The notes beneath the pieces were generated by a model. The model saw nothing but the letters and a program-made list of their open reading frames with translations. It searched no databases and was not told the DNA's origin. 42,868 bases of DNA from Altererythrobacter sp. (GTDB taxonomy: Bacteria > Pseudomonadota > Alphaproteobacteria > Sphingomonadales > Sphingomonadaceae): contig JAJUJV010000005.1 in assembly GCA_029265155.1 (NCBI GenBank), positions 1 through 42,868 of the forward strand. Direction: 5' to 3'. A program made the position numbers and the translations under genes. Shown here piece after piece: positions 7,134 through 14,784 of the stretch (position 1 is its first letter; each line of letters begins with the position of its first letter).

Positions 7134-8393
7134 TCAGTCTTCCTTGCCGGCGACTCCGTAGGTGATGGCGGCGTTGCGGGTCTTCTGGAACTCGGGGACC
7201 GTCATCCCCTTGAACGCGGCATAGATGTCGATGTTGCCGACACCTGTTACCGCGCCGAGCTTCTCTAGCATGAAGAAGATCACGCCGTAGTGGATCATGC
7301 CGATCCAATCCCGCTCGCGCACCAGGCGGCGCTCCTCGTCGGTCAAGCCCGCCTCGAGCATCGTCGCTTCCTCGTCTTCGCGGAACTTCTTGCGCACCGC
7401 AGGGTCGGTCAGCGAGTGGAGGAAATGGTTGAGGCGGAAGCCCTTGACCGAGCGTTCGATGGTGAACGGATAAGTGCCTTCCAACTGGTCGGCCCCTTCA
7501 TAGTCCCACATCGCCCGCTCGCGAGTCTTGGCCGGATCTTCGACGGGCGGGTCCTTGGACACTTCCTCGAAGATCATCGTGGCGATTGGTGTCATCGACG
7601 GCAGGAAGTAAGTCTTGTGCGTGACTTCGACCTCTTCGGAGAGTGCGCCGCGCATCATCAGCCACATGACCACTTCCGCACCCTCCCAGCCACCGCGGCG
7701 GGCGAGTTCCACGATCGGAAGGTCGAGCAAGCTTTCCGGATTCTTCTCGAGCCGGTCCATGAACTCGTGGTCCCACTCGGGGTTGTTGAACCCGCAGCCC
7801 TCGCCGTGGACCTGGTGACTGAGCCCGCCGGTACCGGCGATCGCAACTTTGATATCCTTGGGATAGGACAGGATCGCCTGGCGCAGGCTCTTGCCGAACT
7901 TCCAGAACCGCCGCGCGCTGGGTAGCGGAACCGTGAGAACGCCGCAGACGACCGGCAGCAGCTTGGTGGCCCAGCCTTTGTCGTCGTGGTCGACCATTAC
8001 CGAGAGCGGCGAGAACGCGCCGTGGTCGAGGTTCTTGCCCTGGAAATAGCTGAGGTCGAACTCGTTGGCGACCATGACCCGAGCCACGTGGGCAGCAAAG
8101 TCCGGATCTCCCTTGATGGCCGGGATGTCACGCGGACCGCCGCCTTCGTCGGCCGGACCGAATTCTTCGCCCACTCCCAGCGCGAAGTGGCTGTAATGGT
8201 CGAAAAACGCCGTCATGTGGTCGTTGTAGATGTAGACCAGCACATCCGGTTGCTTCTGGCGAAACCACTCCTGGACCGGCTCATAGCCTTCGAAAATCGG
8301 CTTCCAGACGGGATCGTCGAACTTCTTCGCGTCCTTGGCGAAAGCGATGGTCGGAGTGTGCGAAGTGGCGACGCCACCAACGATGGTTGCCAT
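7134..8393 (-). CDS. Gallate dioxygenase-type LigAB fusion (DesB/DesZ/GalA family)
   Basis: This 419-residue protein matches the length of DesB-type gallate dioxygenases. The LigB-like N-terminal part has Fe(II) ligands H12 (SHTPTIAF), H59 (YNDHMTAFF) and probably E240 (GAEVVMWLMMRGAL), with catalytic H193 (GTGGLSHQVHGE) and H124 (LDHGAFSPL). The LigA-like C-terminal part from about 310 (TIERSVKGFRLNHFLHSL) ends EFQKTRNAAITYGVAG. The family opens gallate or 3-O-methylgallate between ring carbons 4 and 5 in lignin-aromatic breakdown. The ATG at 8393 is chosen because it gives the family N-terminus (MATIVGGVATSHTP). No other lig/des/gal genes are nearby; which of the two substrates is used is unclear. 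Confidence 0.88.
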   Translation of the reverse strand: MATIVGGVATSHTPTIAFAKDAKKFDDPVWKPIFEGYEPVQEWFRQKQPDVLVYIYNDHMTAFFDHYSHFALGVGEEFGPADEGGGPRDIPAIKGDPDFAAHVARVMVANEFDLSYFQGKNLDHGAFSPLSVMVDHDDKGWATKLLPVVCGVLTVPLPSARRFWKFGKSLRQAILSYPKDIKVAIAGTGGLSHQVHGEGCGFNNPEWDHEFMDRLEKNPESLLDLPIVELARRGGWEGAEVVMWLMMRGALSEEVEVTHKTYFLPSMTPIATMIFEEVSKDPPVEDPAKTRERAMWDYEGADQLEGTYPFTIERSVKGFRLNHFLHSLTDPAVRKKFREDEEATMLEAGLTDEERRLVRERDWIGMIHYGVIFFMLEKLGAVTGVGNIDIYAAFKGMTVPEFQKTRNAAITYGVAGKED

Positions 8394-8413
8394 GATGCGG
8401 GCCTTTCCTCTCA

Positions 8414-8435
8414 CCCCGCGCGTGGCTGCGCGGGG
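8414..8435 (-). promoter_or_regulatory. Leader hairpin of the dioxygenase gene
   Basis: CCCCGCGC-GTGGCT-GCGCGGGG forms an 8-bp GC stem in the 5' leader, 20 bases before the ATG at 8393. The ribosome site is not inside it. It may stabilise the mRNA or attenuate transcription. Confidence 0.35.
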
Positions 8436-8483
8436 ACCTTCTGTGTTCCCCTTGCATGATGCATGTGGGCCCGCATTGCGACA

Positions 8484-8523
8484 AGTCAATTTCCGGATAG
8501 ACGAAGTTTTCAGGTATCTGAAA
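8484..8523 (-). promoter_or_regulatory. Candidate promoter and operator of the dioxygenase gene
   Basis: On the minus strand TTGACT (8484-8489) is a good -35 hexamer; no clear -10 follows. Just upstream, TTTCAG-GTAT-CTGAAA (8508-8523) is a 6-bp inverted repeat with a 4-base spacer, the size of a dimeric repressor or activator site. It lies about 115 bases before the start codon. No regulator gene is adjacent. Confidence 0.35.
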
Positions 8524-8540
8524 TCAAGCGGCCTGATGAC

Positions 8541-8576
8541 AAAACGGGCGGAACGACCTGCGCCGTTCCGCCCGTT
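8541..8576 (-). terminator. Rho-independent terminator of the SWIB gene
   Basis: A perfect 13-bp stem (AACGGGCGGAACG at 8543-8555, CGTTCCGCCCGTT at 8564-8576) with an 8-base loop is followed on the minus strand by TTTT. It lies 36 bases after the SWIB stop. Confidence 0.8.
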
Positions 8577-8612
8577 CGAATGACTTTGCTGGGGCAGTTA
8601 GCCCAAGCCCGT

Positions 8613-8864
8613 TCAGCTCAGATGCTTCGAGACCGCCGCCGTCATCTTGAACATCGAGATCTGGTCGCCGCCGATCACCGCGCCGAGCTTGTCGTCGGGG
8701 TTGATCATGCGCTTGTCTTTGGAATCCTGCAGATTGTTGGCCTTGATGTGTTCCCACACCTTGGAAGTCACCTGCGCGCGTGTCATCGGGCCTTTGCCGA
8801 CCACGCTCTCAAGTTCCGGCGACAGGTTCACCGGCTTGTTCAGCGCATTGTTCTTGGCGGCCAT
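8613..8864 (-). CDS. SWIB/MDM2-domain protein
   Basis: This 83-residue stand-alone SWIB domain shows NKPVNLSPELESVVGKGPMTRAQVTSKVWEHIKANNLQD and then DDKLGAVIGGDQISMFKMTAAVSKHL. SWIB domains occur in eukaryotic chromatin remodellers and in chlamydial and alphaproteobacterial small proteins; DNA-topology or chromatin-like roles are proposed but unproven in alphaproteobacteria. AAAGGAT precedes the ATG at 8864. A strong terminator follows, so it ends its transcript. Confidence 0.92.
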   Translation of the reverse strand: MAAKNNALNKPVNLSPELESVVGKGPMTRAQVTSKVWEHIKANNLQDSKDKRMINPDDKLGAVIGGDQISMFKMTAAVSKHLS

Positions 8865-8901
8865 ACAATAGATCCTTTCTCTTGCTCAACTGAACGCCGA
8901 G

Positions 8902-9501
8902 TCAGCCCCCGTCGTCCTCATCCCATCCTAGATCGTCTTCATCGCTGCGCCCATAGGTCCCGGTCAAGACCGCAGCGCCGACGACGTGCCCTTCCATCGC
9001 CGCGAGCACATCGGCGCGCGTGGCGCCGGGCAGCAGCGGGAGCGGACGATCGACCGCGAACAACTGAAATACGTAGTCGTGCGGCTCATGATCGGCCGGC
9101 GGATCGGGCAACAGCCACTCGGAATTGCCGAAGGCATTCTTGCCGACGCGCGGCGGCGCTTCGCCTTCGAGCAGCTTGCCCTGTTGCGCCGCCAGACCCC
9201 AGACCAGCCAATGGCAAAACGGCTCCGCCGTCGGCGAATCTGCGTCCTCGACAATCAGAACCAGCTCCGCGGCACCGGCCGGCGGAGCGGTCCATTCGAG
9301 GGGGGGCGCGACGGCGTCCTCTTCATCGGCTGTGAAGCTCGGGTCGAGTTCCTCGCCCTGGTCGAAGGCGGCCGAGCGCAACACAAAGCCGTCGCGATGC
9401 AAGATGCCTTCATCACCCAAGCGGGCGATAGCGAGCTTGGCGTGCCCGGCGCGCACATTGCGCAGCGCCTTACCGAGCCAGCCTGGAACGTCTTCGAGCA
9501 T
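8902..9501 (-). CDS. YbhB/YbcL-type PEBP (Raf-kinase-inhibitor-like) protein
   Basis: The protein has 199 residues. The PEBP core spans about 40-185: VAPPLEWTAPPAGAAELVLIVEDAD, CHWLVWGL and HDYVFQLFAVDRPL are the family's conserved ligand-pocket strands. An N-terminal extension (MLEDVPGWLGKALRNVRAGHAKLAI) and an acidic tail (DEDDLGWDEDD) are extra. There is no signal peptide, so it is cytoplasmic. E. coli YbhB/YbcL have no assigned enzyme activity. It sits 37 bases upstream of SWIB on the same strand and may share its transcript. Confidence 0.88.
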   Translation of the reverse strand: MLEDVPGWLGKALRNVRAGHAKLAIARLGDEGILHRDGFVLRSAAFDQGEELDPSFTADEEDAVAPPLEWTAPPAGAAELVLIVEDADSPTAEPFCHWLVWGLAAQQGKLLEGEAPPRVGKNAFGNSEWLLPDPPADHEPHDYVFQLFAVDRPLPLLPGATRADVLAAMEGHVVGAAVLTGTYGRSDEDDLGWDEDDGG

Positions 9502-9634
9502 TCGCGGCTACTTTTCTCTTACGCCGTGTGAGACGTGCCTGTGCCTGTGCCCCTGCGCCATGGCAAGGGCACTCGTGCATGAACTGTGGGGGATTTTCGC
9601 TGAGTCGAGCGAGCCATAACCGCCAAGAGTAGCT

Positions 9635-10444
9635 TCAGGCGAAGCGAAAGGCCGAAACCGCGCCTCCGAGCACGACTTCGTTATAGTCGCGCATGCCTGG
9701 TTCTTGTGAAGCGCCCGCCGCGACCATCAGCGGCAACAAGTGCTCTCCGCGAGGGTGGCACAGCCGCGCGAACGGCGCCTCGCTCCAGGCGGCGAGCCGC
9801 GCAGCCCGCTCCTCCTGCGGTGCGGCAGCGGCTTCGCCCAGCCAGCGATCGAACTCCTGGGACGGCTCAGTTACACGCGGATCGCCCATCGCGCGCAAGT
9901 TATGAAAGCTCATGCCGGAGCCGAGCACCAGCACGCCTTCTTCCCGCAGCGGCGCCAGCGCCTTGCCAGCAGCGAGATGGAGTGATGGGTCAAGCGAGGC
10001 GTGGAGCGACATCTGCACCACCGGCACCTCGGCGTCGGGAAATGCAACCTTGAGCGGGACGAACACGCCGTGGTCGAAGCCGCGGTCCGCATCGATTGCC
10101 GTTGGCAATCCTGCTGTTCGCAGGAGTTCGGTGCCTCGGTCCGCCAGCCACGGCGCGCCCGGCGCTGGCCAGGTGAGGCGGTAAGTTTCCGGTGGGAAGC
10201 CGTAGTAGTCGAAGATCAGGCCCGGATGACCCGCCGTGCCGGTGAAAGCAAAAGCGCGCTCCTCCCAATGGCCCGAGACTACCAGGATCGCGCGGGGACG
10301 GGCCGGAAGAGTGGCGGCCAAGCCACGCAGGTACTCGCCCATCCGCGTCCAAATACCGTGCGGATCGGGCATGAAGAAACACGGTCCTCCGCCATGCGGA
10401 ACGAACAGGCTGGGTTGTACGGCGGGATGTGCGCGATCGCTCAT
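9635..10444 (-). CDS. DODA-type extradiol ring-cleavage dioxygenase (LigB superfamily)
   Basis: This 269-residue protein has the ligands of the class III DODA subfamily: His in FVPHGGGP (about residue 17), His in VVSGHWEE, the RGFDHGVFVPL block and GSGMSFHNLR. E. coli YgiD and plant DODA cleave L-DOPA or related catechols. The bacterial substrate is often unknown. There is no operon partner; it lies 133 bases upstream of the PEBP gene on the same strand. A second LigB-fold enzyme is 1.2 kb away but belongs to a different subfamily. Confidence 0.88.
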   Translation of the reverse strand: MSDRAHPAVQPSLFVPHGGGPCFFMPDPHGIWTRMGEYLRGLAATLPARPRAILVVSGHWEERAFAFTGTAGHPGLIFDYYGFPPETYRLTWPAPGAPWLADRGTELLRTAGLPTAIDADRGFDHGVFVPLKVAFPDAEVPVVQMSLHASLDPSLHLAAGKALAPLREEGVLVLGSGMSFHNLRAMGDPRVTEPSQEFDRWLGEAAAAPQEERAARLAAWSEAPFARLCHPRGEHLLPLMVAAGASQEPGMRDYNEVVLGGAVSAFRFA

Positions 10445-10462
10445 CCCGCCGATATAAGAACC

Positions 10463-11083
10463 TTACGCGCCGCCGCCAGGTTGGCCGGCGGCTGCTCCGG
10501 CATCCGCACCGGCGGCACCGCCGGCGTTCTGCGCGAGTTCCTGCGCGTGCTCGAGGTGCCCCTCGACAATCGGCGCCGTTTGGGAAGCGAAGGCCTTGAG
10601 CGGCTCGGCAGTGCCGGTCTGCGCCTGCGTCTGGAGCAGGTTGAGGGCCTCCTGATGAGCCTGGACTTGCTGCTGCGCATAGACGCTGTCGAAGTTCGTG
10701 CCCGCGTTGCGCAAGGCGTCAAGCTGCTGCTGGTGCCGTGGCAGCATTGCGGTCGGCACCGTAACGCCTGCTTCGCTCGCGGCAGTCTGCAGGTTGTTGC
10801 TTGAGGTGGTGTGGTCGCGGACCATTTGAGCGCCGAAATCCTTGACCGCCTGGTCCTGGCCCATCTGCTCGGCGAGGCGACCGGCTTCGATCTCATACAT
10901 GTCGCTCGAGGCCTGCATCTCGACGAAGCCCTGGGGAGTCGACACGTCCGGATCGGCGGCCGGCTCTGGTGTAGCGAGATCGGCCGTCTGGGCGTCGGTT
11001 GCGGTCTGGTCGGCGGTGTCGCTTTGGCCGCAGGCCGCGAGCGCCAAGGCGCTGGCCAGGCCGATAAACAGCTTTGCCTTCAT
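10463..11083 (-). CDS. DUF4142 lipoprotein
   Basis: Counted from the ATG at 11083 (206 residues), which has AGAGGAG nine bases upstream; a second ATG three codons earlier abuts that ribosome site. A lipoprotein signal peptide ends LALAAC with the lipidated Cys near residue 17. DUF4142 covers about 50-180 (QGFVEMQASSDMYEIEAGRLAEQM, QMVRDHTTSSNNLQ), a ferritin-like four-helix domain. A Gly/Ala tail (GGAAGADAGAAAGQPGGG) follows. DUF4142 proteins are often stress-induced in alphaproteobacteria; the biochemical role is unknown. A GGAAC-type stress promoter match lies just upstream. Confidence 0.88.
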   Translation of the reverse strand: MKAKLFIGLASALALAACGQSDTADQTATDAQTADLATPEPAADPDVSTPQGFVEMQASSDMYEIEAGRLAEQMGQDQAVKDFGAQMVRDHTTSSNNLQTAASEAGVTVPTAMLPRHQQQLDALRNAGTNFDSVYAQQQVQAHQEALNLLQTQAQTGTAEPLKAFASQTAPIVEGHLEHAQELAQNAGGAAGADAGAAAGQPGGGA

Positions 11084-11115
11084 GGTCGTCATCTCCTCTG
11101 GGGGTGCGAGCATGC

Positions 11116-11140
11116 AACCAAGGAGCTTCCGCGCGGTTCC
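11116..11140 (-). promoter_or_regulatory. EcfG-type (general stress) promoter before the DUF4142 gene
   Basis: On the minus strand GGAAC (11136-11140) is followed after 16 bases by GGTT (11116-11119). The alphaproteobacterial general-stress sigma factor EcfG uses GGAAC with a CGTT-like -10 about 16-17 bases on. The expected start falls about 25 bases before the ATG at 11083. Confidence 0.55.
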
Positions 11141-11183
11141 GCCGGCTCGCCACATTATTGCCAAAAAGTGGACAACGCCGGTC

Positions 11184-11636
11184 TCAAGGGGTCTCCGGTC
11201 CCTCGAATGGGCGGCGGTCGCTCCAGGCGCAGCCGCTGCGGGTTTCTTGAGCCACCTCCAATGTCACCGCGAAAGGATAAGTTCGGTCGCTCATGCCGTC
11301 GCTGCAGCGGAGCGGCGTTACCGTCATATCGAACGGCGCGCCGTCGAGCCGGCCGCTGAATGATATCCCACCGCGCCCGGCAAATCGTTCGACCTCGATG
11401 GCAACCCCATCCGGCTCTTCGGGTGTCGAGTAGGTGAGCGTGTTGCCGCTCACTTCTCCGCCCCAGAAGGGTTCGGTGCCGGTGAAGCGCAGCACTTCGT
11501 CCTCGGCTACGCCATCATACGGCGCGGTGTCGTCCGTGTTCCCGGGCAAACCGTCGTCGGTGGCGGCATTCTGCGGTTGGCAGGACGCTAGGAATAGCGC
11601 CGCCGCCGAGCTCAACGCGATGCCGATCAATCTCAT
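11184..11636 (-). CDS. COG3650-like lipoprotein
   Basis: The protein has 150 residues from the ATG at 11636 (GAGGA six bases upstream). The signal peptide ends ALFLASC, a lipobox with Cys near 19. The mature part carries RFTGTEPFWGGEVSGNTLTY and PLRCSDGMSDRTYPFAVTLEV, the blocks of the COG3650 family of periplasmic or outer-membrane lipoproteins. The family role is unknown; some members are linked to lysozyme-inhibitor-like MliC folds. It is divergent from the next gene, which starts 92 bases away. Confidence 0.78.
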   Translation of the reverse strand: MRLIGIALSSAAALFLASCQPQNAATDDGLPGNTDDTAPYDGVAEDEVLRFTGTEPFWGGEVSGNTLTYSTPEEPDGVAIEVERFAGRGGISFSGRLDGAPFDMTVTPLRCSDGMSDRTYPFAVTLEVAQETRSGCAWSDRRPFEGPETP

Positions 11637-11672
11637 GAGGTCCTCCGTCGGCCGCACCGTCCGGTTCGTTGC

Positions 11673-11698
11673 GGAACGGTTTGGGTGCAGGTTGCATT
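11673..11698 (+). promoter_or_regulatory. Weak EcfG-type promoter match
   Basis: GGAAC at 11673-11677 and CATT at 11695-11698 are spaced by 17 bases, about 30 bases before the ATG at 11729. The -10 part differs from CGTT at one position. Confidence 0.3.
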
Positions 11699-11728
11699 GC
11701 AGGTGTGAAGGAGTAGCGTCGGAGGGCA

Positions 11729-12196
11729 ATGCGCACCATCGCGAAATTGGGTTTGGTCATCCTCGCAGGAGGGCTCCTGCTCGGCATGTGGCTAGGGAAC
11801 GCCACCCAGCCCGACATGAAGGAGCCAACCGCTGGGGCGACTTGGCGTCCGGGCGCCAGCAGCGCGGTTGCCGAGCCTTCGCCCGTTTTCGCCGAACCGG
11901 CGCCGCCCTATCTCGCAGGAGGGCACCGGCCGGACTTGGACTACGAGGCCGAAGCGTGGGGACTGCCGATTTCGGCCGAAGAGTGGGGGCCGCTCTATGG
12001 ATCAGATACCAGTGCCTACCTCGAGGACTATCCAGACATCGGCCCGCCACTAGACTTCGAAGCGGAACTCCAGGCGGAGAGCGCAGCACGAGCGGCCGCC
12101 GACGCAGCTGCAGATGCGGCCGAAGCCGCGAACGCCCGACGCGCGCCGTCGAGCGACGTCCGCAAATCGGATCTGGCCCGATCCGGTCTCTATTGA
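11729..12196 (+). CDS. Hypothetical single-pass membrane or exported protein
   Basis: The protein has 155 residues. Residues about 5-22 (AKLGLVILAGGLLLGMWLG) form an N-terminal helix that may be an uncleaved anchor. The middle is proline- and acid-rich (LDYEAEAWGLPISAEEWGPLY). An Ala-rich helix (AELQAESAARAAADAAADAAEAANARR) precedes a basic end. No family is recognised. A DUF2236 gene follows after 46 bases on the same strand. Confidence 0.6.
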   Translation: MRTIAKLGLVILAGGLLLGMWLGNATQPDMKEPTAGATWRPGASSAVAEPSPVFAEPAPPYLAGGHRPDLDYEAEAWGLPISAEEWGPLYGSDTSAYLEDYPDIGPPLDFEAELQAESAARAAADAAADAAEAANARRAPSSDVRKSDLARSGLY

Positions 12197-12207
12197 GGCT
12201 GGATCTT

Positions 12208-12232
12208 GGAACGGTTCGGTTGGTCGACCGCT
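12208..12232 (+). promoter_or_regulatory. Weak EcfG-type promoter match before the MpaB-like gene
   Basis: GGAAC at 12208-12212 and CGCT at 12229-12232 are 16 bases apart, with the ATG at 12243 about ten bases on. The -10 has one mismatch and the leader would be very short. Confidence 0.25.
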
Positions 12233-12242
12233 TGCTAGAGCC

Positions 12243-13226
12243 ATGACCCTGAAGAAGCGACTCACGCCATTCGCCCTTCCTGGGCCGCTGGCTCGCCGGC
12301 TCGACGCAATGGCCGATACGCTGATGACCCCGCCCGGAATGGCGATCGACTTCGCGCATCCGCGCGGCGAAGCGGCCTTGTCCGAGCCGAGCTCGGTGAG
12401 TTGGCGCGTGTTCAAGAACCCGGTGGCGCTGTTCGTCGGCGGAGTGGCGGCGGTCCTTCTGGAACTCGCCGAGCCGCGCGTGCGCGACGGGGTGTGGCAG
12501 CACAGCACGTTTCGGCGAGACGCCCTTACCCGGCTGCAGCGCACCGGCATGGCGGCAATGGTCACCGTCTATGGCGCGCGCAGCGTGGCGGAGAAGCTGA
12601 TCGCGGGGGTCGTGCGCGCGCATGATAAGGTGACCGGCACGACCCGCGAAGGGGAGCCCTACCAGGCCAACGATCCCGACTTGCTGTTATGGGTGCAGAC
12701 CACCGCGACATTCGGTTTCGTCGCCGCGTACAACCAATACGCGCGCTCGTTCAGCCGGGCCGAGCTCGACCGGGCAGTGGCCGAAGCGGCGCCGGCTGCC
12801 CGGCTCTACGGCGTCGTGGAGCCGCCACGGTCGTGGGGAGAACTGGAACAAGTATTCGCCGATTGGGACGCGCGGCTGATCGCCGCGCCGGAGATCGGCG
12901 AGTTCCTGTCGATCATGCACGAGGTGAAGGCGTTTCCCACCGCCGCGCGACCGTTGCAGCCCCTGCTGCTGAAAGCGGCCATCGTGCTGCTACCTGTGCA
13001 CCTCCAGGCGCGATTGCAGCTCGACGGGCCGAAATGGCGGCTGAGGCGCTGGGAACGCGCGGTGGTGACCACCGCCGCGCGGGCGAGCGACCGACTGGTG
13101 CTACGCTCGGCACCGCCGGCGCAAGCATGTCGCCGCATCGGCTTGCCGGAAGATTGGCTCTATCGGTCAGTATCTCGGCGACCGGAAGCTCCTCTTCGCA
13201 ATTTGCACCCGCAGCCGTCCAAGTAG
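12243..13226 (+). CDS. Oxygenase MpaB-family (DUF2236) protein
   Basis: The protein has 327 residues. DUF2236 spans about 50-270: WRVFKNPVALFVGGVAAVLLELAEPRVRDGVWQHSTFRRD, then AHDKVTGTTREGEPYQANDPDLLLWVQTT. The family includes latex-clearing protein and MpaB, heme-dependent oxygenases. The ANDPDLLLWV block and the DGVWQHSTFRRD His/Arg are the expected heme-pocket region. The substrate is unknown. There is no signal peptide. The preceding coding extension is not needed; the ATG at 12243 gives the family start. Confidence 0.85.
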   Translation: MTLKKRLTPFALPGPLARRLDAMADTLMTPPGMAIDFAHPRGEAALSEPSSVSWRVFKNPVALFVGGVAAVLLELAEPRVRDGVWQHSTFRRDALTRLQRTGMAAMVTVYGARSVAEKLIAGVVRAHDKVTGTTREGEPYQANDPDLLLWVQTTATFGFVAAYNQYARSFSRAELDRAVAEAAPAARLYGVVEPPRSWGELEQVFADWDARLIAAPEIGEFLSIMHEVKAFPTAARPLQPLLLKAAIVLLPVHLQARLQLDGPKWRLRRWERAVVTTAARASDRLVLRSAPPAQACRRIGLPEDWLYRSVSRRPEAPLRNLHPQPSK

Positions 13227-13237
13227 GTCTGGCCAGT

Positions 13238-13624
13238 TCAATCCTGGTCGATCATTCGCCCGAGCACCCGCACGGTGCAGCGGTCGGGGCGGCGGTCGAG
13301 GCCGCGGGGGACGATCAGCGTGGCGGTATCGCCGGTGCAGAGACTGGACGGGCCGCGGGTATCAAGCGCGATCGCGTGGCTCCAGTCCAGTTCCGGGCAG
13401 CTGCCGAAGGTCTCCAGCAGGAATCGTTCCCGCACGCCGGTGCTAATGTAGATGCGGTCGCCGCGCGGCCCGTCGGGCGCGTCGCCATAGCCGTTGATCT
13501 GGCGCGAGAAAAAGCACTGCCGATCGGTCGAGAGTCCGGCGATCGGTTCGGCCTGTTCTTCGATCGGCGCGCATGACACGCAGGCAACGGCGCCGGCAAG
13601 GACAAGTACGGCGGTTCGCATCAT
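13238..13624 (-). CDS. DUF6491 lipoprotein
   Basis: The protein has 128 residues. The signal peptide MMRTAVLVLAGAVACVSC ends in a lipobox (VSC). The mature region has CFFSRQINGYGDAPDG, RIYISTGVRERFLLETFGSCPELDWSHAIALDT and SSLCTGDTATLIVP, with four conserved cysteines, typical of the DUF6491 sphingomonad/xanthomonad family. The role is unknown. GGAGA lies seven bases before the ATG pair at 13621-13624. It converges with the MpaB-like gene. Confidence 0.78.
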   Translation of the reverse strand: MMRTAVLVLAGAVACVSCAPIEEQAEPIAGLSTDRQCFFSRQINGYGDAPDGPRGDRIYISTGVRERFLLETFGSCPELDWSHAIALDTRGPSSLCTGDTATLIVPRGLDRRPDRCTVRVLGRMIDQD

Positions 13625-13717
13625 CGGGGCATCTCCCGTAGGTTCTGCCCGGGGAAATGGGCGGCGGCCGCGCGGGGTTCCCGGGTCGCGGACTGAATCC
13701 TTGCGCGCCGCTGATGC

Positions 13718-14035
13718 TTAGGCGGGGCGGCGGTCGGCCTTGCCGAAGTGGCTATCGAGCCGCGAGAGCATCTTGCTGGAGGCGTCCCGCGCGGCGGTGT
13801 CGAGATCGGCAGCTTCGGCGGTTACAACTAGTGGGTCGCCGCTACGAGGACGGGCTTCGATCATGCAGCGGATGTCCGCCCCTCCGCGCGGGCCATTGAT
13901 ATCCCCGAAATGCACTTCCAGCCGCGTCAGCCGATCCTCGAACCTGCCGAGACGATCGTGCAAGTGCGCTTCGACGCGCTCGGCGACGTTTTCGGTGCCC
14001 ATCAAAGTGCTGTCAGTGTTGAACTGGATTTGCAT
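13718..14035 (-). CDS. Short HPF/RaiA-like ribosome hibernation factor (S30Ae domain)
   Basis: The protein has 105 residues: MQIQFNTDSTLMG, then VEAHLHDRLGRFEDRLTRLEVHFGDINGP and DLDTAARDASSKMLSRLDSHFGK. This is the beta-alpha-beta S30Ae fold. Short HPF binds the decoding centre and silences or dimerises ribosomes in stationary phase. The long-HPF C-terminal domain is missing. The minus-strand GGAAC-N17-GGTT upstream suggests stress sigma control, which suits a hibernation factor. Confidence 0.85.
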   Translation of the reverse strand: MQIQFNTDSTLMGTENVAERVEAHLHDRLGRFEDRLTRLEVHFGDINGPRGGADIRCMIEARPRSGDPLVVTAEAADLDTAARDASSKMLSRLDSHFGKADRRPA

Positions 14036-14073
14036 GATGAGGGTTTGTGCTCCTTGTTGGGGTCTAGAAGACC

Positions 14074-14099
14074 AACCGATCAGGACGCGGCCGGGTTCC
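14074..14099 (-). promoter_or_regulatory. EcfG-type promoter before the hibernation factor gene
   Basis: Minus-strand GGAAC (14095-14099), 17 bases, then GGTT (14074-14077). The start would fall about 30 bases before the ATG at 14035, with AAGGAG in the leader. Confidence 0.55.
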
Positions 14100-14106
14100 C
14101 CCTGGC

Positions 14107-14526
14107 TTACATCGGTTCGCCAGGAAGCTCGCTTGCCTGTTTGACCCAGCTCGCGAACTGTTCGCCGAACTCATCCCCCTCATGGATATGGTGATAGCGC
14201 ACCGCCGGGTATTTGGACGTCTGCTTTGGCGGCGGGTCGAGATCGGCGCCGCGGAAGAACGTGACTTTCACATAACGATCAAAACAGTGGAACGAGAGGA
14301 ACCAGCAGTCCTTCTCCAGCCCGTAGAACGGGGAGTTCCACTTAACGGCTTTGCAAACGCCGGGGACCTCCTCGCTAACGATGGCATCGATCTGCAGACA
14401 GGCTCCGTGCTTCCAACCACCTGGCCCCGTGTCAGGCACGGCATTCAGCCAGGCTTTGACCGGCTCTTCGCCGTAACCCATCGGGATCTGCGGATTCCCT
14501 CCCGAAAGAAGCTTAGGCTGGGTCAT
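14107..14526 (-). CDS. DUF1801 (YdhG-like) protein
   Basis: The protein has 139 residues with the DUF1801 blocks CKAVKWNSPFYGLEKDCWFLSFHCFDRYVKVTFFRGADLDPPP and YPAVRYHHIHEGDEFGEQFASWVKQA. This fold resembles iron-chaperone-like/YdhG proteins; no firm function. The EcfG-like site at 14074-14099 overlaps the space after this gene, not its start. No clear promoter is seen upstream of 14526. Confidence 0.82.
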   Translation of the reverse strand: MTQPKLLSGGNPQIPMGYGEEPVKAWLNAVPDTGPGGWKHGACLQIDAIVSEEVPGVCKAVKWNSPFYGLEKDCWFLSFHCFDRYVKVTFFRGADLDPPPKQTSKYPAVRYHHIHEGDEFGEQFASWVKQASELPGEPM

Positions 14527-14580
14527 TTAACGCGAACCTGCTTATCCCTTGCCCACCTTGAGCGACGGAAGTCGAGTGGA

Positions 14581-14766
14581 TCAATCGTCGACGTGCTCCG
14601 GTTTGCCTTTGCGCTTGGTGCTGGCGAATTCCTCGAGCTGCTTCTCGGACATGGATTCGTACATGTCTTTCGACGGGCCTTTCAGGTCCGACTTCTTGCT
14701 GTCGCCGCGCTTGGCGGAGAGCGCTGCTCCGGCCGCCTTCTGCTGCGCCTTGGATTTCGCCGGCAT
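14581..14766 (-). CDS. DUF3008 small basic protein
   Basis: The protein has 61 residues: PAKSKAQQKAAGAALSAKRGD, then LKGPSKDMYESMSEKQLEEFASTKRKGKPEH, the DUF3008 signature found in many alphaproteobacteria. It is highly charged, soluble and of unknown role. AAAGGA precedes the ATG at 14766. It starts 18 bases after the membrane protein gene on the same strand, so they are probably co-transcribed. Confidence 0.85.
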   Translation of the reverse strand: MPAKSKAQQKAAGAALSAKRGDSKKSDLKGPSKDMYESMSEKQLEEFASTKRKGKPEHVDD

Positions 14767-14784
14767 GATCGAATCCTTTCGCGC

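Noticed and set aside
8893-8917. EcfG-like site before the SWIB gene
   Set aside because: On the minus strand CGTT is present, but the -35 reads GGACG, only three of five matches; not enough to call.
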